From NCBI GenBank assembly GCA_037138055.1, contig JBAXJB010000045.1, positions 1 through 8,090 of the forward strand: a stretch of 8,090 nucleotides of DNA, read 5' to 3'. Shown piece after piece: positions 1 to 5,533 of the stretch. The DNA comes from CAITNM01 sp037138055 (GTDB taxonomy: Bacteria; Pseudomonadota; Alphaproteobacteria; Paracaedibacterales; CAITNM01). The notes beneath the pieces are model-generated. The model worked only from the letters and a program-made list of their open reading frames with translations. It made no database searches and had not been told where the DNA came from. A program made the position numbers and the translations under genes. Each line of letters starts with the position of its first letter. Position 1 is the stretch's first letter.

Positions 1-1
1 G

Positions 2-238
2 TTAGATCGCATGCCACATGGTCCAATCGGAACTGTAGCGCAATCAGCAAGACATGAGCAGCTTGTGACGGATAAGATTGAAGCCGAAATAGCAGCGGCT
101 CAGAATGGTCCTGTGGGTATTGCAGGATTGTCATGGGAAACATTAGATCGCATGCCACATGGTCCAGCGGCAACTGTAGCGCAATCAGCAAGACATGATA
201 GGCTAGTAGCAGCTAAAAGAGCAGCTGAGATTCACTAA
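2..238 (+). CDS. C-terminal part of an unrecognised tandem-repeat protein (5' end outside window)
   Basis: The reading frame is open from the left edge of the window to a TAA at 236-238, so this is the 3' part of a longer gene. The first ATG (position 11) lies inside a repeat unit: the codons before it (TTA GAT CGC) are also present before the matching ATG in the next unit, so that ATG is not a credible start. The visible protein is one whole 47-residue repeat plus about 32 residues of a second. The conserved core is LDRMPHGP, two variable residues, then TVAQSARH followed by LV and a lysine-rich, alanine-rich stretch that is probably helical. No family was recognised. It is not ankyrin, TPR or leucine-rich by eye. 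No export signal or membrane segment can be judged without the N-terminus. A strong intrinsic terminator follows 22 bases after the stop, so this is the last gene of its transcription unit. That the frame is coding is likely; the function is unknown. Confidence 0.7.
   Translation, partial: LDRMPHGPIGTVAQSARHEQLVTDKIEAEIAAAQNGPVGIAGLSWETLDRMPHGPAATVAQSARHDRLVAAKRAAEIH
2..238 (+). repeat. In-frame 141-bp tandem repeat (about 1.7 copies visible)
   Basis: Copy 1 spans 2-142 and copy 2 begins at 143 and stops at 238. The period is 141 bp, exactly 47 codons. The first 56 bases of the two copies differ at only 4 positions, all clustered at the two variable residues after MPHGP. The remaining part of each unit is much more diverged. 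Such near-identity in only one part of the unit suggests recent duplication or gene conversion. More copies probably lie to the left of the window. Confidence 0.85.
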
Positions 239-260
239 TTAAATAAGCTACTATTACATT

Positions 261-296
261 CAGCCGTAGGGGGTAACTCTTGCGGCTGTTTTTTTT
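261..296 (+). terminator. Intrinsic terminator with GTAA tetraloop
   Basis: A 12-bp stem (261-272 with 277-288) closes on a GTAA loop, which is of the GNRA type, and is followed by eight T residues (289-296). The outer six pairs (CAGCCG with CGGCTG) are all Watson-Crick; the inner six include three G-T wobbles. It ends the repeat-protein gene and separates it from the tkt transcription unit. Confidence 0.9.
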
Positions 297-325
297 GTGA
301 ACTCACGTTAGCTAATATCTTCCTA

Positions 326-370
326 TGCAATGCAGTGCAGTGCAGTGCAGTGCAGTGCAGTGCAGTGCAG
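326..370. repeat. Pentanucleotide microsatellite, eight perfect TGCAG copies
   Basis: Eight uninterrupted copies of TGCAG run from 331 to 370, preceded by one degenerate copy, TGCAA, at 326-330. The unit length is not a multiple of three, so gain or loss of one copy shifts any reading frame that crosses it. The repeat contains no stop codon in any of the six frames. It lies 145 bases upstream of the predicted tkt -35 element and just after the upstream terminator. A 66-codon frame starts at its edge (330-530) but has no recognisable product and is probably not a gene. Confidence 0.95.
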
Positions 371-396
371 TGTGCAAGTTGTTTTAGTGGAACCTA

Positions 397-490
397 ATCC
401 CCGTCGTCCCTGCGGAAGCCTTAAAGCCTGGATGCGGGGATCTTTGACCCCCGAATTTCGGCGCTATAGTGCCTCGTCAGGGGTGACAAG
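397..490. repeat. GC-rich inverted-repeat block, REP-like intergenic element
   Basis: This stretch is clearly richer in GC than its surroundings and packed with complementary segments. ATCCCC (397-402) pairs with GGGGAT (436-441). GGGG-A-TC (436-442) can pair with GACCCC (446-451) around a bulged A. GGCGC-TATA-GTGCC (460-473) forms a small hairpin. A CCCC run (448-452) can also pair with GGGG (480-483). The segment CGTCGTCCCTGCGG followed by a GCGGGGATC segment resembles the general plan of short palindromic repeats scattered between proteobacterial genes. Family membership was not verified. It carries no convincing reading frame. Confidence 0.5.
453..473 (+). repeat. GAATTTCGGC hairpin motif, copy 1
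   Basis: GAATTTCGGC is followed by a hairpin GGCGC-TATA-GTGCC. A second copy, shorter by 3 bases, lies at 530-547. The hairpin contains a -10-like TATAGT (465-470). A TTGACC sits upstream (444-449), but the 15-base spacing is shorter than ideal for a sigma70 promoter. Confidence 0.55.
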
Positions 491-515
491 CTATCTTTAT
501 TTCTATCCTCTTCCC

Positions 516-544
516 TTGGCTCTCCCATAGAATTTCGGCATAAT
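516..544 (+). promoter_or_regulatory. Predicted sigma70-type promoter of tkt
   Basis: The -35 element TTGGCT (516-521) matches the consensus at 4 of 6 positions and the -10 element CATAAT (539-544) at 5 of 6. The spacer is exactly 17 bases. Transcription would begin near 551, giving a leader of roughly 22 bases before the tkt ATG. The -10 element is centred on a small palindrome (537-547) that could also bind a regulator. Confidence 0.6.
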
Positions 545-547
545 GCC
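530..547 (+). repeat. GAATTTCGGC hairpin motif, copy 2
   Basis: GAATTTCGGC followed by ATAATGCC repeats the 453-473 motif with a 3-base deletion. The palindrome GGCAT-A-ATGCC (537-547) overlaps the -10 element of the predicted tkt promoter, so the promoter's -10 region appears to be contributed by this repeat. Confidence 0.55.
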
Positions 548-573
548 TTGCATACATTCAAGAATTTTCCCAG

Positions 574-2532
574 ATGACCACATTTCATGATCTCTCTAAT
601 GCCATCCGTTTTTTAAGTATTGATGCTGTTGAAAAAGCCAATTCAGGTCACCCGGGTATGCCTATGGGAATGGCAGATGTGGCAACAGTTTTGTTTGAAA
701 AGCATTTGGTGTTTAACCCACAGGATGCTGACTGGAACAACCGTGACAGGTTTGTGTTATCAGCGGGTCATGGGTCAATGTTGCTGTATAGCCTTTTATA
801 TTTAACAGGGTACCAGGATGCCACGCTGGAGCAACTTAAGAATTTTCGCCAGCTAGGTTCAAAAACTGCAGGTCACCCAGAATACGGGCATTTGTCTGGT
901 GTGGAAATGACAACGGGGCCATTGGGGCAGGGCGTTGCAACCGCTGTGGGTATGGCGCTTGCTGAACGTATGCTGAACGCAACCCATGGTGATGCGATTA
1001 ACCATTACACTTACGCTATTGCTAGTGATGGTGACCTAATGGAAGGAATTAGTCATGAAGCAGCTTCTTTTGCGGGGCACCTGTGCCTAAACAAACTCAT
1101 TGTTTTGTATGACGATAACGGCATCAGCATTGATGGGAAAACTGATTTATCATTTAATGACAATTCGCTTATGCGGTTTCAGGCATATGGTTGGAATGCA
1201 GAACGAGTTGATGGGCACGATAGTGACGCCATTGATGCTGCAATTACCCGGGCAAAGTCTAGCAATAAACCAAGCTTGATAGCTTGTAAAACTACTATTG
1301 GTTTCGGTTCACCTAATAAAGCAAATACTAGTGGGGTGCATGGTTCGCCTTTGGGGAGTGCAGAAATTCAAGCGACGCGCGCGGCGTTGAATTGGCCCCA
1401 TGAACCATTTGTGATTCCTGATACTATTCTCAACGCCTGGCGTGCAATTGGTGCGCGTCATCAAGCAACCTATGACCAGTGGAAAAAGCAAACATCGGCC
1501 GACATTCAAAAAAAGTTGCAGCAACCCGTTGCTGATATTGCAGATGCTATTAATGCTTATAAGCAAAGGGTTAAAGACGAAAAGCCGTGCTTAGCAACTA
1601 GAGTGCTTTCTCAGCAAGTTTTAGAAGTGATTGTGCCAGGTTCCACTTTAATTGGTGGGTCCGCTGATTTGACCGGTTCAAACAACACAAAAACCAAAGC
1701 ACAAAAGCCTATAACTGCAAGTGATTTTTCTGGAAATTATATTCATTATGGGGTGCGTGAACACGCTATGGCGGCCATTATGAATGGTTTAAGTCTTTCA
1801 AAAGTTTTTATTCCTTATGGGGGGACTTTTTTAGTTTTCTTGGATTATTTAAAGCCTGCTTTGCGGTTGTCTGCCTTAATGAATCAAGGGGTTGTGCATG
1901 TTCTAACCCATGATTCTATTGGGTTGGGGGAGGATGGACCGACCCATCAACCTATTGAACACTTGGCACATTTGCGCTGCATTCCAAATGTTTTAACATT
2001 CCGTCCGATGGATGCGACCGAAGTTGCTGAATGCTGGCAGTTGGCTGTGCAAAACAGAAGCACGCCGTCGGTATTGGTTTTGACTCGTCAGAATTTACCT
2101 TACCTTAGCGCCTATAGAGCTAATCATTTGGAAAGCGCTTGCGCAAAAGGTGGATATGTTTTAATTGAAAAGCCAGAAGCGCATGTGACACTAATTTCTA
2201 CTGGGTCTGAAGTTTCAATTGCTGTTGATGCGGCTAATGCATTATTGGCAATGAACATACCAGCGCGGGTGGTGTCTATGCCGTGCATGGAATTGTTTGC
2301 AAAACAGTCTGTTGAATATAAAAATCAAGTTTTGGGTAATGGTATTCGCATAGCTATAGAAGCTGCCTGTGAAGGCGTTTGGCCAAAGTATTTAGGCGAA
2401 AAAGGCGAATTTATTGGGATTAATTCATTTGGCGCATCAGCACCAGCAGATGATTTGTATGAACTTTTTGGCATAACAGCTGAGAATGTAGTCAATAGAG
2501 TGAGGGTGCTTTTGGGTAGGTGTGCTTTATAA
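574..2532 (+). CDS. tkt: Transketolase
   Basis: This thiamine-diphosphate enzyme transfers two-carbon ketol units between pentose-phosphate and glycolytic sugars in the cytoplasm (xylulose 5-phosphate with ribose 5-phosphate or erythrose 4-phosphate). At 652 residues it is the usual length. The N-terminal domain shows GHPGMPMG with His26, SAGHGS with His66, and the cofactor motif SDGDLMEG around residues 151-158 followed by DDNG near 180. The pyrimidine domain shows GVREHAM with the catalytic glutamate at 396 and HDSIGLGEDGPTHQP near 447-460. A C-terminal domain completes the protein. The ATG at 574 gives the typical start (MTTFHDLSNAIRFL), although no Shine-Dalgarno is visible. The last residues (after FGITAENVV, ending RCAL) appear to come from an inserted toxin-antitoxin cassette. 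A diverged alternative C-terminus, FGITADIVV to SKQ, survives at 3163-3223. The stop codon overlaps the mazF stop on the other strand by 6 bases. Confidence 0.97.
   Translation: MTTFHDLSNAIRFLSIDAVEKANSGHPGMPMGMADVATVLFEKHLVFNPQDADWNNRDRFVLSAGHGSMLLYSLLYLTGYQDATLEQLKNFRQLGSKTAGHPEYGHLSGVEMTTGPLGQGVATAVGMALAERMLNATHGDAINHYTYAIASDGDLMEGISHEAASFAGHLCLNKLIVLYDDNGISIDGKTDLSFNDNSLMRFQAYGWNAERVDGHDSDAIDAAITRAKSSNKPSLIACKTTIGFGSPNKANTSGVHGSPLGSAEIQATRAALNWPHEPFVIPDTILNAWRAIGARHQATYDQWKKQTSADIQKKLQQPVADIADAINAYKQRVKDEKPCLATRVLSQQVLEVIVPGSTLIGGSADLTGSNNTKTKAQKPITASDFSGNYIHYGVREHAMAAIMNGLSLSKVFIPYGGTFLVFLDYLKPALRLSALMNQGVVHVLTHDSIGLGEDGPTHQPIEHLAHLRCIPNVLTFRPMDATEVAECWQLAVQNRSTPSVLVLTRQNLPYLSAYRANHLESACAKGGYVLIEKPEAHVTLISTGSEVSIAVDAANALLAMNIPARVVSMPCMELFAKQSVEYKNQVLGNGIRIAIEAACEGVWPKYLGEKGEFIGINSFGASAPADDLYELFGITAENVVNRVRVLLGRCAL
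2466..2483 (+). repeat. 18-bp direct repeat, left copy (possible insertion core)
   Basis: TTTTGGCATAACAGCTGA in the 3' end of tkt, encoding FGITA, is repeated without mismatch at 3163-3180. The two copies are 697 bp apart and bracket the toxin-antitoxin operon. Similarity between the copies continues to the right (24 of the next 37 bases) but not to the left beyond the T run, which defines a sharp left boundary. Confidence 0.9.
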
Positions 2533-2859
2533 GGCGAACAGATCTTTAAGTGTTTCGAGAACAGCGATTGCTGTTTTTTTATCAAGGGTTCCTACTTTTT
2601 TCACAATACGTGTTTGGTCAATGGTGCGAATTTGGTCAAGAACAATCTCTCCATCTTTTTCAGCAAACCTTACGCGTACGCGTGTTGGGTATCCCTTTGT
2701 CTGGCTTGTCATTGGGGCTACGATAAGTGTTTTGATATGGTGGTTCATTTCATTAGGTGAAATAACGACACAAGGTCTCGTTTTTTGAATTTCTGACCCT
2801 TTGGTTGGGTCAAGGTCTATCAATAAAATATCAAACCGGTTGTGCTTTACCACTGCCAT
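2527..2859 (-). CDS. mazF: MazF/PemK-family toxin (endoribonuclease)
   Basis: The 110-residue product has the size and motifs of the MazF/PemK/Kid family, whose members cleave mRNA at short sequences when their antitoxin is lost. Visible motifs are an N-terminal DILLIDLDPTKGSE, then KTRPCVVISPNEMN, VAPMTSQ and the C-terminal LDQIRTIDQTR. The family's active-site arginine and threonine fit Arg28 (in TRP) and Thr51 (in PMTS), so the toxin looks intact. The ATG lies inside the end of mazE, with a 13-base overlap, which is the usual antitoxin-toxin coupling. No strong Shine-Dalgarno precedes it, so it is probably translated by coupling. Its stop (2527-2529) overlaps the tkt stop on the opposite strand. 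The RNA sequence it cleaves cannot be read from the gene. Confidence 0.95.
   Translation of the reverse strand: MAVVKHNRFDILLIDLDPTKGSEIQKTRPCVVISPNEMNHHIKTLIVAPMTSQTKGYPTRVRVRFAEKDGEIVLDQIRTIDQTRIVKKVGTLDKKTAIAVLETLKDLFAL
2560..2580 (+). terminator. Terminator-like hairpin after tkt, inside antisense mazF
   Basis: AACAGC (2560-2565), loop GATT, GCTGTT (2570-2575), then T residues to 2580. The six-pair stem can be lengthened by three pairs, two of them G-T wobbles, that use the T run. It begins 28 bases after the tkt stop and reads as an intrinsic terminator on the plus strand, while on the minus strand the same bases encode part of the MazF C-terminus. The short stem makes it a moderate-strength candidate. 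Confidence 0.5.
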
Positions 2860-3095
2860 TCAGTTTCATCCCAAGAAGTTACGGTATGATCATCAATCAA
2901 TATGTCTTCATTATTGGCAGACATTTTTTGAAATGCTTGCTCCCAATTTTTGCGCAAAGAAATGCACGGCGTGATAATGAGCGTGTGATCTTGAACTTTA
3001 ACATTTACAGTTTGTCCAATACCGCACTGTTTGAGGATACCTTTGGGTAATCTAAGTCCTTTTGAATTACCAATATTAATGATATCTAGTTGCAT
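2847..3095 (-). CDS. mazE: MazE/PemI-family antitoxin (AbrB-type DNA-binding protein)
   Basis: The 82-residue product begins MQLDIINIGNSKGLRLPKGI, which is the swapped-hairpin AbrB/MazE DNA-binding fold with its IGNSKGLRLPK signature. The acidic C-terminal tail (ILIDDHTVTSWDETEWQW) is the kind of segment that wraps around and blocks MazF. The start at 3093-3095 is chosen because a strong AAAGGAGG lies just upstream. A longer frame reaching 3206 would place the promoter and ribosome binding site inside the coding region. The gene ends inside mazF, with a 13-base overlap. Antitoxins of this family usually repress their own operon, and palindromes lie in the promoter here. Confidence 0.93.
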   Translation of the reverse strand: MQLDIINIGNSKGLRLPKGILKQCGIGQTVNVKVQDHTLIITPCISLRKNWEQAFQKMSANNEDILIDDHTVTSWDETEWQW

Positions 3096-3099
3096 AAGA

Positions 3100-3107
3100 C
3101 CTCCTTT
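3100..3107 (-). promoter_or_regulatory. Strong ribosome binding site of mazE
   Basis: On the minus strand AAAGGAGG lies four bases before the ATG at 3095. It is the best Shine-Dalgarno in the window and fixes the antitoxin start. The contrast with the weak site before mazF fits excess antitoxin synthesis. Confidence 0.9.
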
Positions 3108-3117
3108 ATATAGATAC

Positions 3118-3145
3118 ATTGTAATTACTTTTTTGAAAAAGTCAA
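3118..3145 (-). promoter_or_regulatory. Predicted mazEF promoter
   Basis: On the minus strand, -35 TTGACT (plus-strand 3140-3145, 5 of 6) and -10 TACAAT (plus-strand 3118-3123, 5 of 6) are separated by 16 bases. Transcription would start near 3111, giving a leader of about 16 bases that holds the ribosome binding site. The cassette therefore carries its own promoter, and it drives transcription antisense to tkt. Confidence 0.7.
3127..3142. promoter_or_regulatory. Palindrome in the mazEF promoter spacer (candidate operator)
   Basis: ACTTTTT-TG-AAAAAGT is a perfect inverted repeat with 7-bp arms, placed between the -35 and -10 elements and reaching into the -35. A smaller palindrome TACA-T-TGTA (3115-3123) overlaps the -10. 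Either could be the autoregulatory site of MazE. The assignment rests on position and symmetry only. Confidence 0.45.
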
Positions 3146-3162
3146 ATAAAATCTGGGCAATA

Positions 3163-3180
3163 TTTTGGCATAACAGCTGA
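3163..3180 (+). repeat. 18-bp direct repeat, right copy
   Basis: Identical to 2466-2483 (TTTTGGCATAACAGCTGA). It begins the displaced tkt fragment and marks the right boundary of the inserted cassette. The bases to its left (3143-3162) show no resemblance to tkt. Confidence 0.9.
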
Positions 3181-3223
3181 TATCGTGGTAAAAAGAGTAA
3201 AAGCACTTTTGAGTAAGCAATAA
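3163..3223 (+). pseudogene. Displaced second copy of the tkt 3' end
   Basis: The first 18 bases repeat 2466-2483 exactly. The frame then reads FGITADIVVKRVKALLSKQ and stops at 3221-3223, against FGITAENVVNRVRVLLG in the present tkt. There is no start codon or upstream coding sequence, so this is a fragment. It ends 3 bp before the maeB ATG, which is the spacing expected inside an operon. It is probably the original end of tkt, left behind when the toxin-antitoxin cassette entered. It still shapes the maeB translation initiation region, because the bases just before the maeB start belong to it. Confidence 0.85.
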
Positions 3224-3226
3224 ATT

Positions 3227-5533
3227 ATGCCGCGCAGTATTTACGAACAGTCTCTACGCTATCATTCACAATATCCAAAGGGTAAATTGGAAATTGTTGC
3301 AACCAAGCCTCTGACCAATCCGCATGATTTGGCGTTGGCTTATTCTCCGGGTGTTGCAGAGCCTTGTTTGGAAATAGCGCGAGATCCATTGAAAGCTGCG
3401 GAATATACTGTACGTGGTAATTTGGTTGCCGTTATAACTAATGGTACTGCGGTTTTGGGACTTGGAAATATTGGGGCGTTAGCATCAAAGCCGGTTATGG
3501 AAGGTAAGGCAATTCTTTTTAAAAAGTTTGCTGGTATAGATGCATTTGATATTGAAATTAATGAAACGGACCCTCAGAAACTTGTTGATATTATTGCGGC
3601 TCTAGAGCCGACCTTTGGTGGAATAAACCTTGAGGATATTAAGGCACCTGAATGCTTTTACGTAGAGCGAGAACTTGCTAAAAGAGTGAAAATTCCTGTT
3701 TTGCATGATGACCAACACGGCACAGCAATTATTGTTAATGCCGCTATGAAAAATGCCCTTGAATTGGCTGGTAAATCAATTGATACCATAAAGATGGTGG
3801 CAAGTGGTGCGGGTGCTTCTGCAGTTGCGTGCCTTGAATTGCTTATAAAATTGGGCCTGCGTCGTGAAAATTTAATTGTTGTTGACCGAGATGGCGTTAT
3901 TTTCAAAGGGCGGGGAAACCTTGATCCATCAAAAGAAGCACTGGCATCTGATACACCATTGCGTACCCTGGCTGAGGCTTTGAAAAATGCTGATGCATTC
4001 CTTGGGCTTTCAAGCGCTGGTTTGATGACTGCTGAAATGGCAAAGTCCATGGCGCCAAACCCGATTATTTTTGCGTTAGCAAATCCTGAACCAGAAATTC
4101 GACCAGAAGTGGTACACAGTGTGCGCGACGATGCAATTATGGCAACCGGTAGGACAGACTACCCTAACCAGGTGAATAATGCTGTTTGCTTCCCTTATAT
4201 ATTCAGGGGCGCGCTAGATGTTGGGGCCACTTGTATTAACCATGAAATGAAGGTTGCTTGCGTAGAAGCGATTGCGCGTATTGCAAAAGCTGAAAGTAAT
4301 GATTTGGTAGTGGCGGCCTACGGTGGGGAAACCTTTACTTTTGGTCGTGATTATATAATTCCTAAGCCATTCGATAGGCGTTTGTATGTTGAGCTATCTT
4401 ACGCAGTGGCACGTGCGGCAGTTGAATGTGGTGTGGCGACACGTCCAATAACTGATTGGGAGGCTTATCGCACTCAATTAAAAGAAGCGATATATCGTTC
4501 TGGTATGGTGATGCGTCCTATTTTTGCAGCTGCAAAGGCATTTGGTGATGATATTCGTCTAGTCTTTTCAGAAGGTGAAGATGAACGTGTTCTTCAAGCA
4601 GTTCAAACCATTCGCGATGAAAAAATTGCGCGTGTACTGCTTATTGGCCGTCCCGAAGTTATTGAAATGCGAATTAAGCAATTTGGTTTGCGACTGGAAG
4701 CAAATATTGATTTTGAAGTGATTAACCCCCAGGAAGATTCAAGATATAAAACCTACTGGCAGGCGTACCATGAAATTATGGCACGAAAAGGTATAACACC
4801 CGATAACGCTAAAGAAATCATGCGTACCAACACAACCGTGATTGCTGCGATGATGCTTCACCTTGGCGATGCAGACACTATGATTAGTGGTTGTTGTGGT
4901 AATTACCGTGATCACCTTATTCCGATTATGGAAATTTTGGGTATTGCTAAAGACCAGCATCGCTGCGCGGCACTTTCTGCTATAGCTATTGATAACCCTA
5001 AAATTGAGCGGGGCATTCTGTTTATTACTGACCCATACGTCAATATTGACCCGACTGCTCAACAGCTAGCTGAAATTACAATCATGGCAGCAGAACAAAT
5101 TAAATTATTCGGTATAAAGCCTAAGGTGGCGCTGATATCATATTCCAATTTCGGTGCGGGTGTGCACCCTCAGGCTAAGAAAATGCGCTTGGCTATGGAA
5201 ATTATCCGTGACCTTGCGCCAGAGCTTGAAGTTGAAGGCGAGATGCATGTCGATGCGGCGTTAGATGAAAAAATTCGCGCACGCATATTCCCTGGTAATA
5301 CCTTAAAAGGTTCGGCTAATCTATTAGTGATGCCTAGTCTTGATGTAGCAAATGTGGCCCTAAACACCATAAAAGTGTTAGCAAACGGGCAAACAATTGG
5401 CCCGATTCTTATGGGAATTAAAGAATCAGCCCATATTTGCACTCCATCGGCTCGACCTAGAACACTGGTGAACCTTGCAGCTATTGCGGTTTCCAAAGCA
5501 AGATTACTTAAACAACAAAAGGACCAATCATGA
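3227..5533 (+). CDS. maeB: Malic enzyme, MaeB type, with C-terminal phosphotransacetylase-like domain
   Basis: The enzyme oxidatively decarboxylates malate to pyruvate in the cytoplasm, normally with NADP in this family. At 768 residues it has the full two-domain length. The malic domain shows YSPGVAEPC with Tyr39, the catalytic lysine at 94 (MEGKAILF), metal ligands Glu136 and Asp137 (NLEDIKAPE) and HDDQHGTA at 160-167. A nucleotide-binding GAGASA follows at 194-199, then NPEPEI and NQVNNAVCFPYIFRGALD. From about residue 440 a phosphotransacetylase-like domain begins (LVFSEGEDERVLQA) and runs to the end (TIGPILMGIKESAHI). In relatives this domain is regulatory and senses acetyl-CoA. The ATG at 3227 puts Tyr39 and Lys94 at the family's usual numbers, but no good Shine-Dalgarno precedes it. 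Its stop overlaps the pepA start (ATGA). It probably once followed tkt directly, and now an antisense cassette lies between them. Confidence 0.96.
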   Translation: MPRSIYEQSLRYHSQYPKGKLEIVATKPLTNPHDLALAYSPGVAEPCLEIARDPLKAAEYTVRGNLVAVITNGTAVLGLGNIGALASKPVMEGKAILFKKFAGIDAFDIEINETDPQKLVDIIAALEPTFGGINLEDIKAPECFYVERELAKRVKIPVLHDDQHGTAIIVNAAMKNALELAGKSIDTIKMVASGAGASAVACLELLIKLGLRRENLIVVDRDGVIFKGRGNLDPSKEALASDTPLRTLAEALKNADAFLGLSSAGLMTAEMAKSMAPNPIIFALANPEPEIRPEVVHSVRDDAIMATGRTDYPNQVNNAVCFPYIFRGALDVGATCINHEMKVACVEAIARIAKAESNDLVVAAYGGETFTFGRDYIIPKPFDRRLYVELSYAVARAAVECGVATRPITDWEAYRTQLKEAIYRSGMVMRPIFAAAKAFGDDIRLVFSEGEDERVLQAVQTIRDEKIARVLLIGRPEVIEMRIKQFGLRLEANIDFEVINPQEDSRYKTYWQAYHEIMARKGITPDNAKEIMRTNTTVIAAMMLHLGDADTMISGCCGNYRDHLIPIMEILGIAKDQHRCAALSAIAIDNPKIERGILFITDPYVNIDPTAQQLAEITIMAAEQIKLFGIKPKVALISYSNFGAGVHPQAKKMRLAMEIIRDLAPELEVEGEMHVDAALDEKIRARIFPGNTLKGSANLLVMPSLDVANVALNTIKVLANGQTIGPILMGIKESAHICTPSARPRTLVNLAAIAVSKARLLKQQKDQS

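Larger units (their letters stand above)
2484..3180 (-). mobile_element. Inserted toxin-antitoxin cassette at the tkt 3' end
   Basis: The 697-bp segment between the right ends of the two 18-bp repeats contains only a substitute tkt tail (2484-2532), a mazF-like toxin and a mazE-like antitoxin, the latter two on the minus strand. A second, diverged tkt 3' end sits at the far side and stops 3 bp before the maeB start. This is the arrangement produced when an element enters the end of a coding gene and restores the frame with its own copy of the 3' end, or when an insertion duplicates a long target. No integrase, transposase or terminal inverted repeat is visible, so the mechanism is unknown. 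That an insertion took place is well supported; the exact ends are inferred from the repeat. Confidence 0.7.

Noticed and set aside
331..370. A CRISPR array
   Set aside because: The 5-bp units are contiguous with no spacers, so this is a microsatellite. No spaced direct repeats of CRISPR length occur in the window.
330..530. A 66-codon plus-strand frame starting at the TGCAG repeat
   Set aside because: Its N-terminus is only the translated microsatellite and the rest translates the palindromic repeat block. There is no ribosome binding site and no recognisable domain. It overlaps the predicted tkt -35 and spacer.
3124..3152. A sigma70 promoter for maeB (TAAAAT at 3147-3152)
   Set aside because: The -10 is acceptable, but the sequence 17 bases upstream (ATTACT) matches the -35 consensus poorly and the region already serves as the mazEF promoter. 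It is kept only as a remark.
2847..3206. A longer mazE start (119 residues)
   Set aside because: The extension would cover the promoter, the strong AAAGGAGG and the tkt fragment. The 82-residue version starts right after a good ribosome binding site and matches the family's N-terminus.
3658..4050. Long minus-strand frames inside maeB, and similar ones inside tkt and pepA
   Set aside because: They are antisense shadows of well-supported coding genes with no family resemblance or initiation signals.
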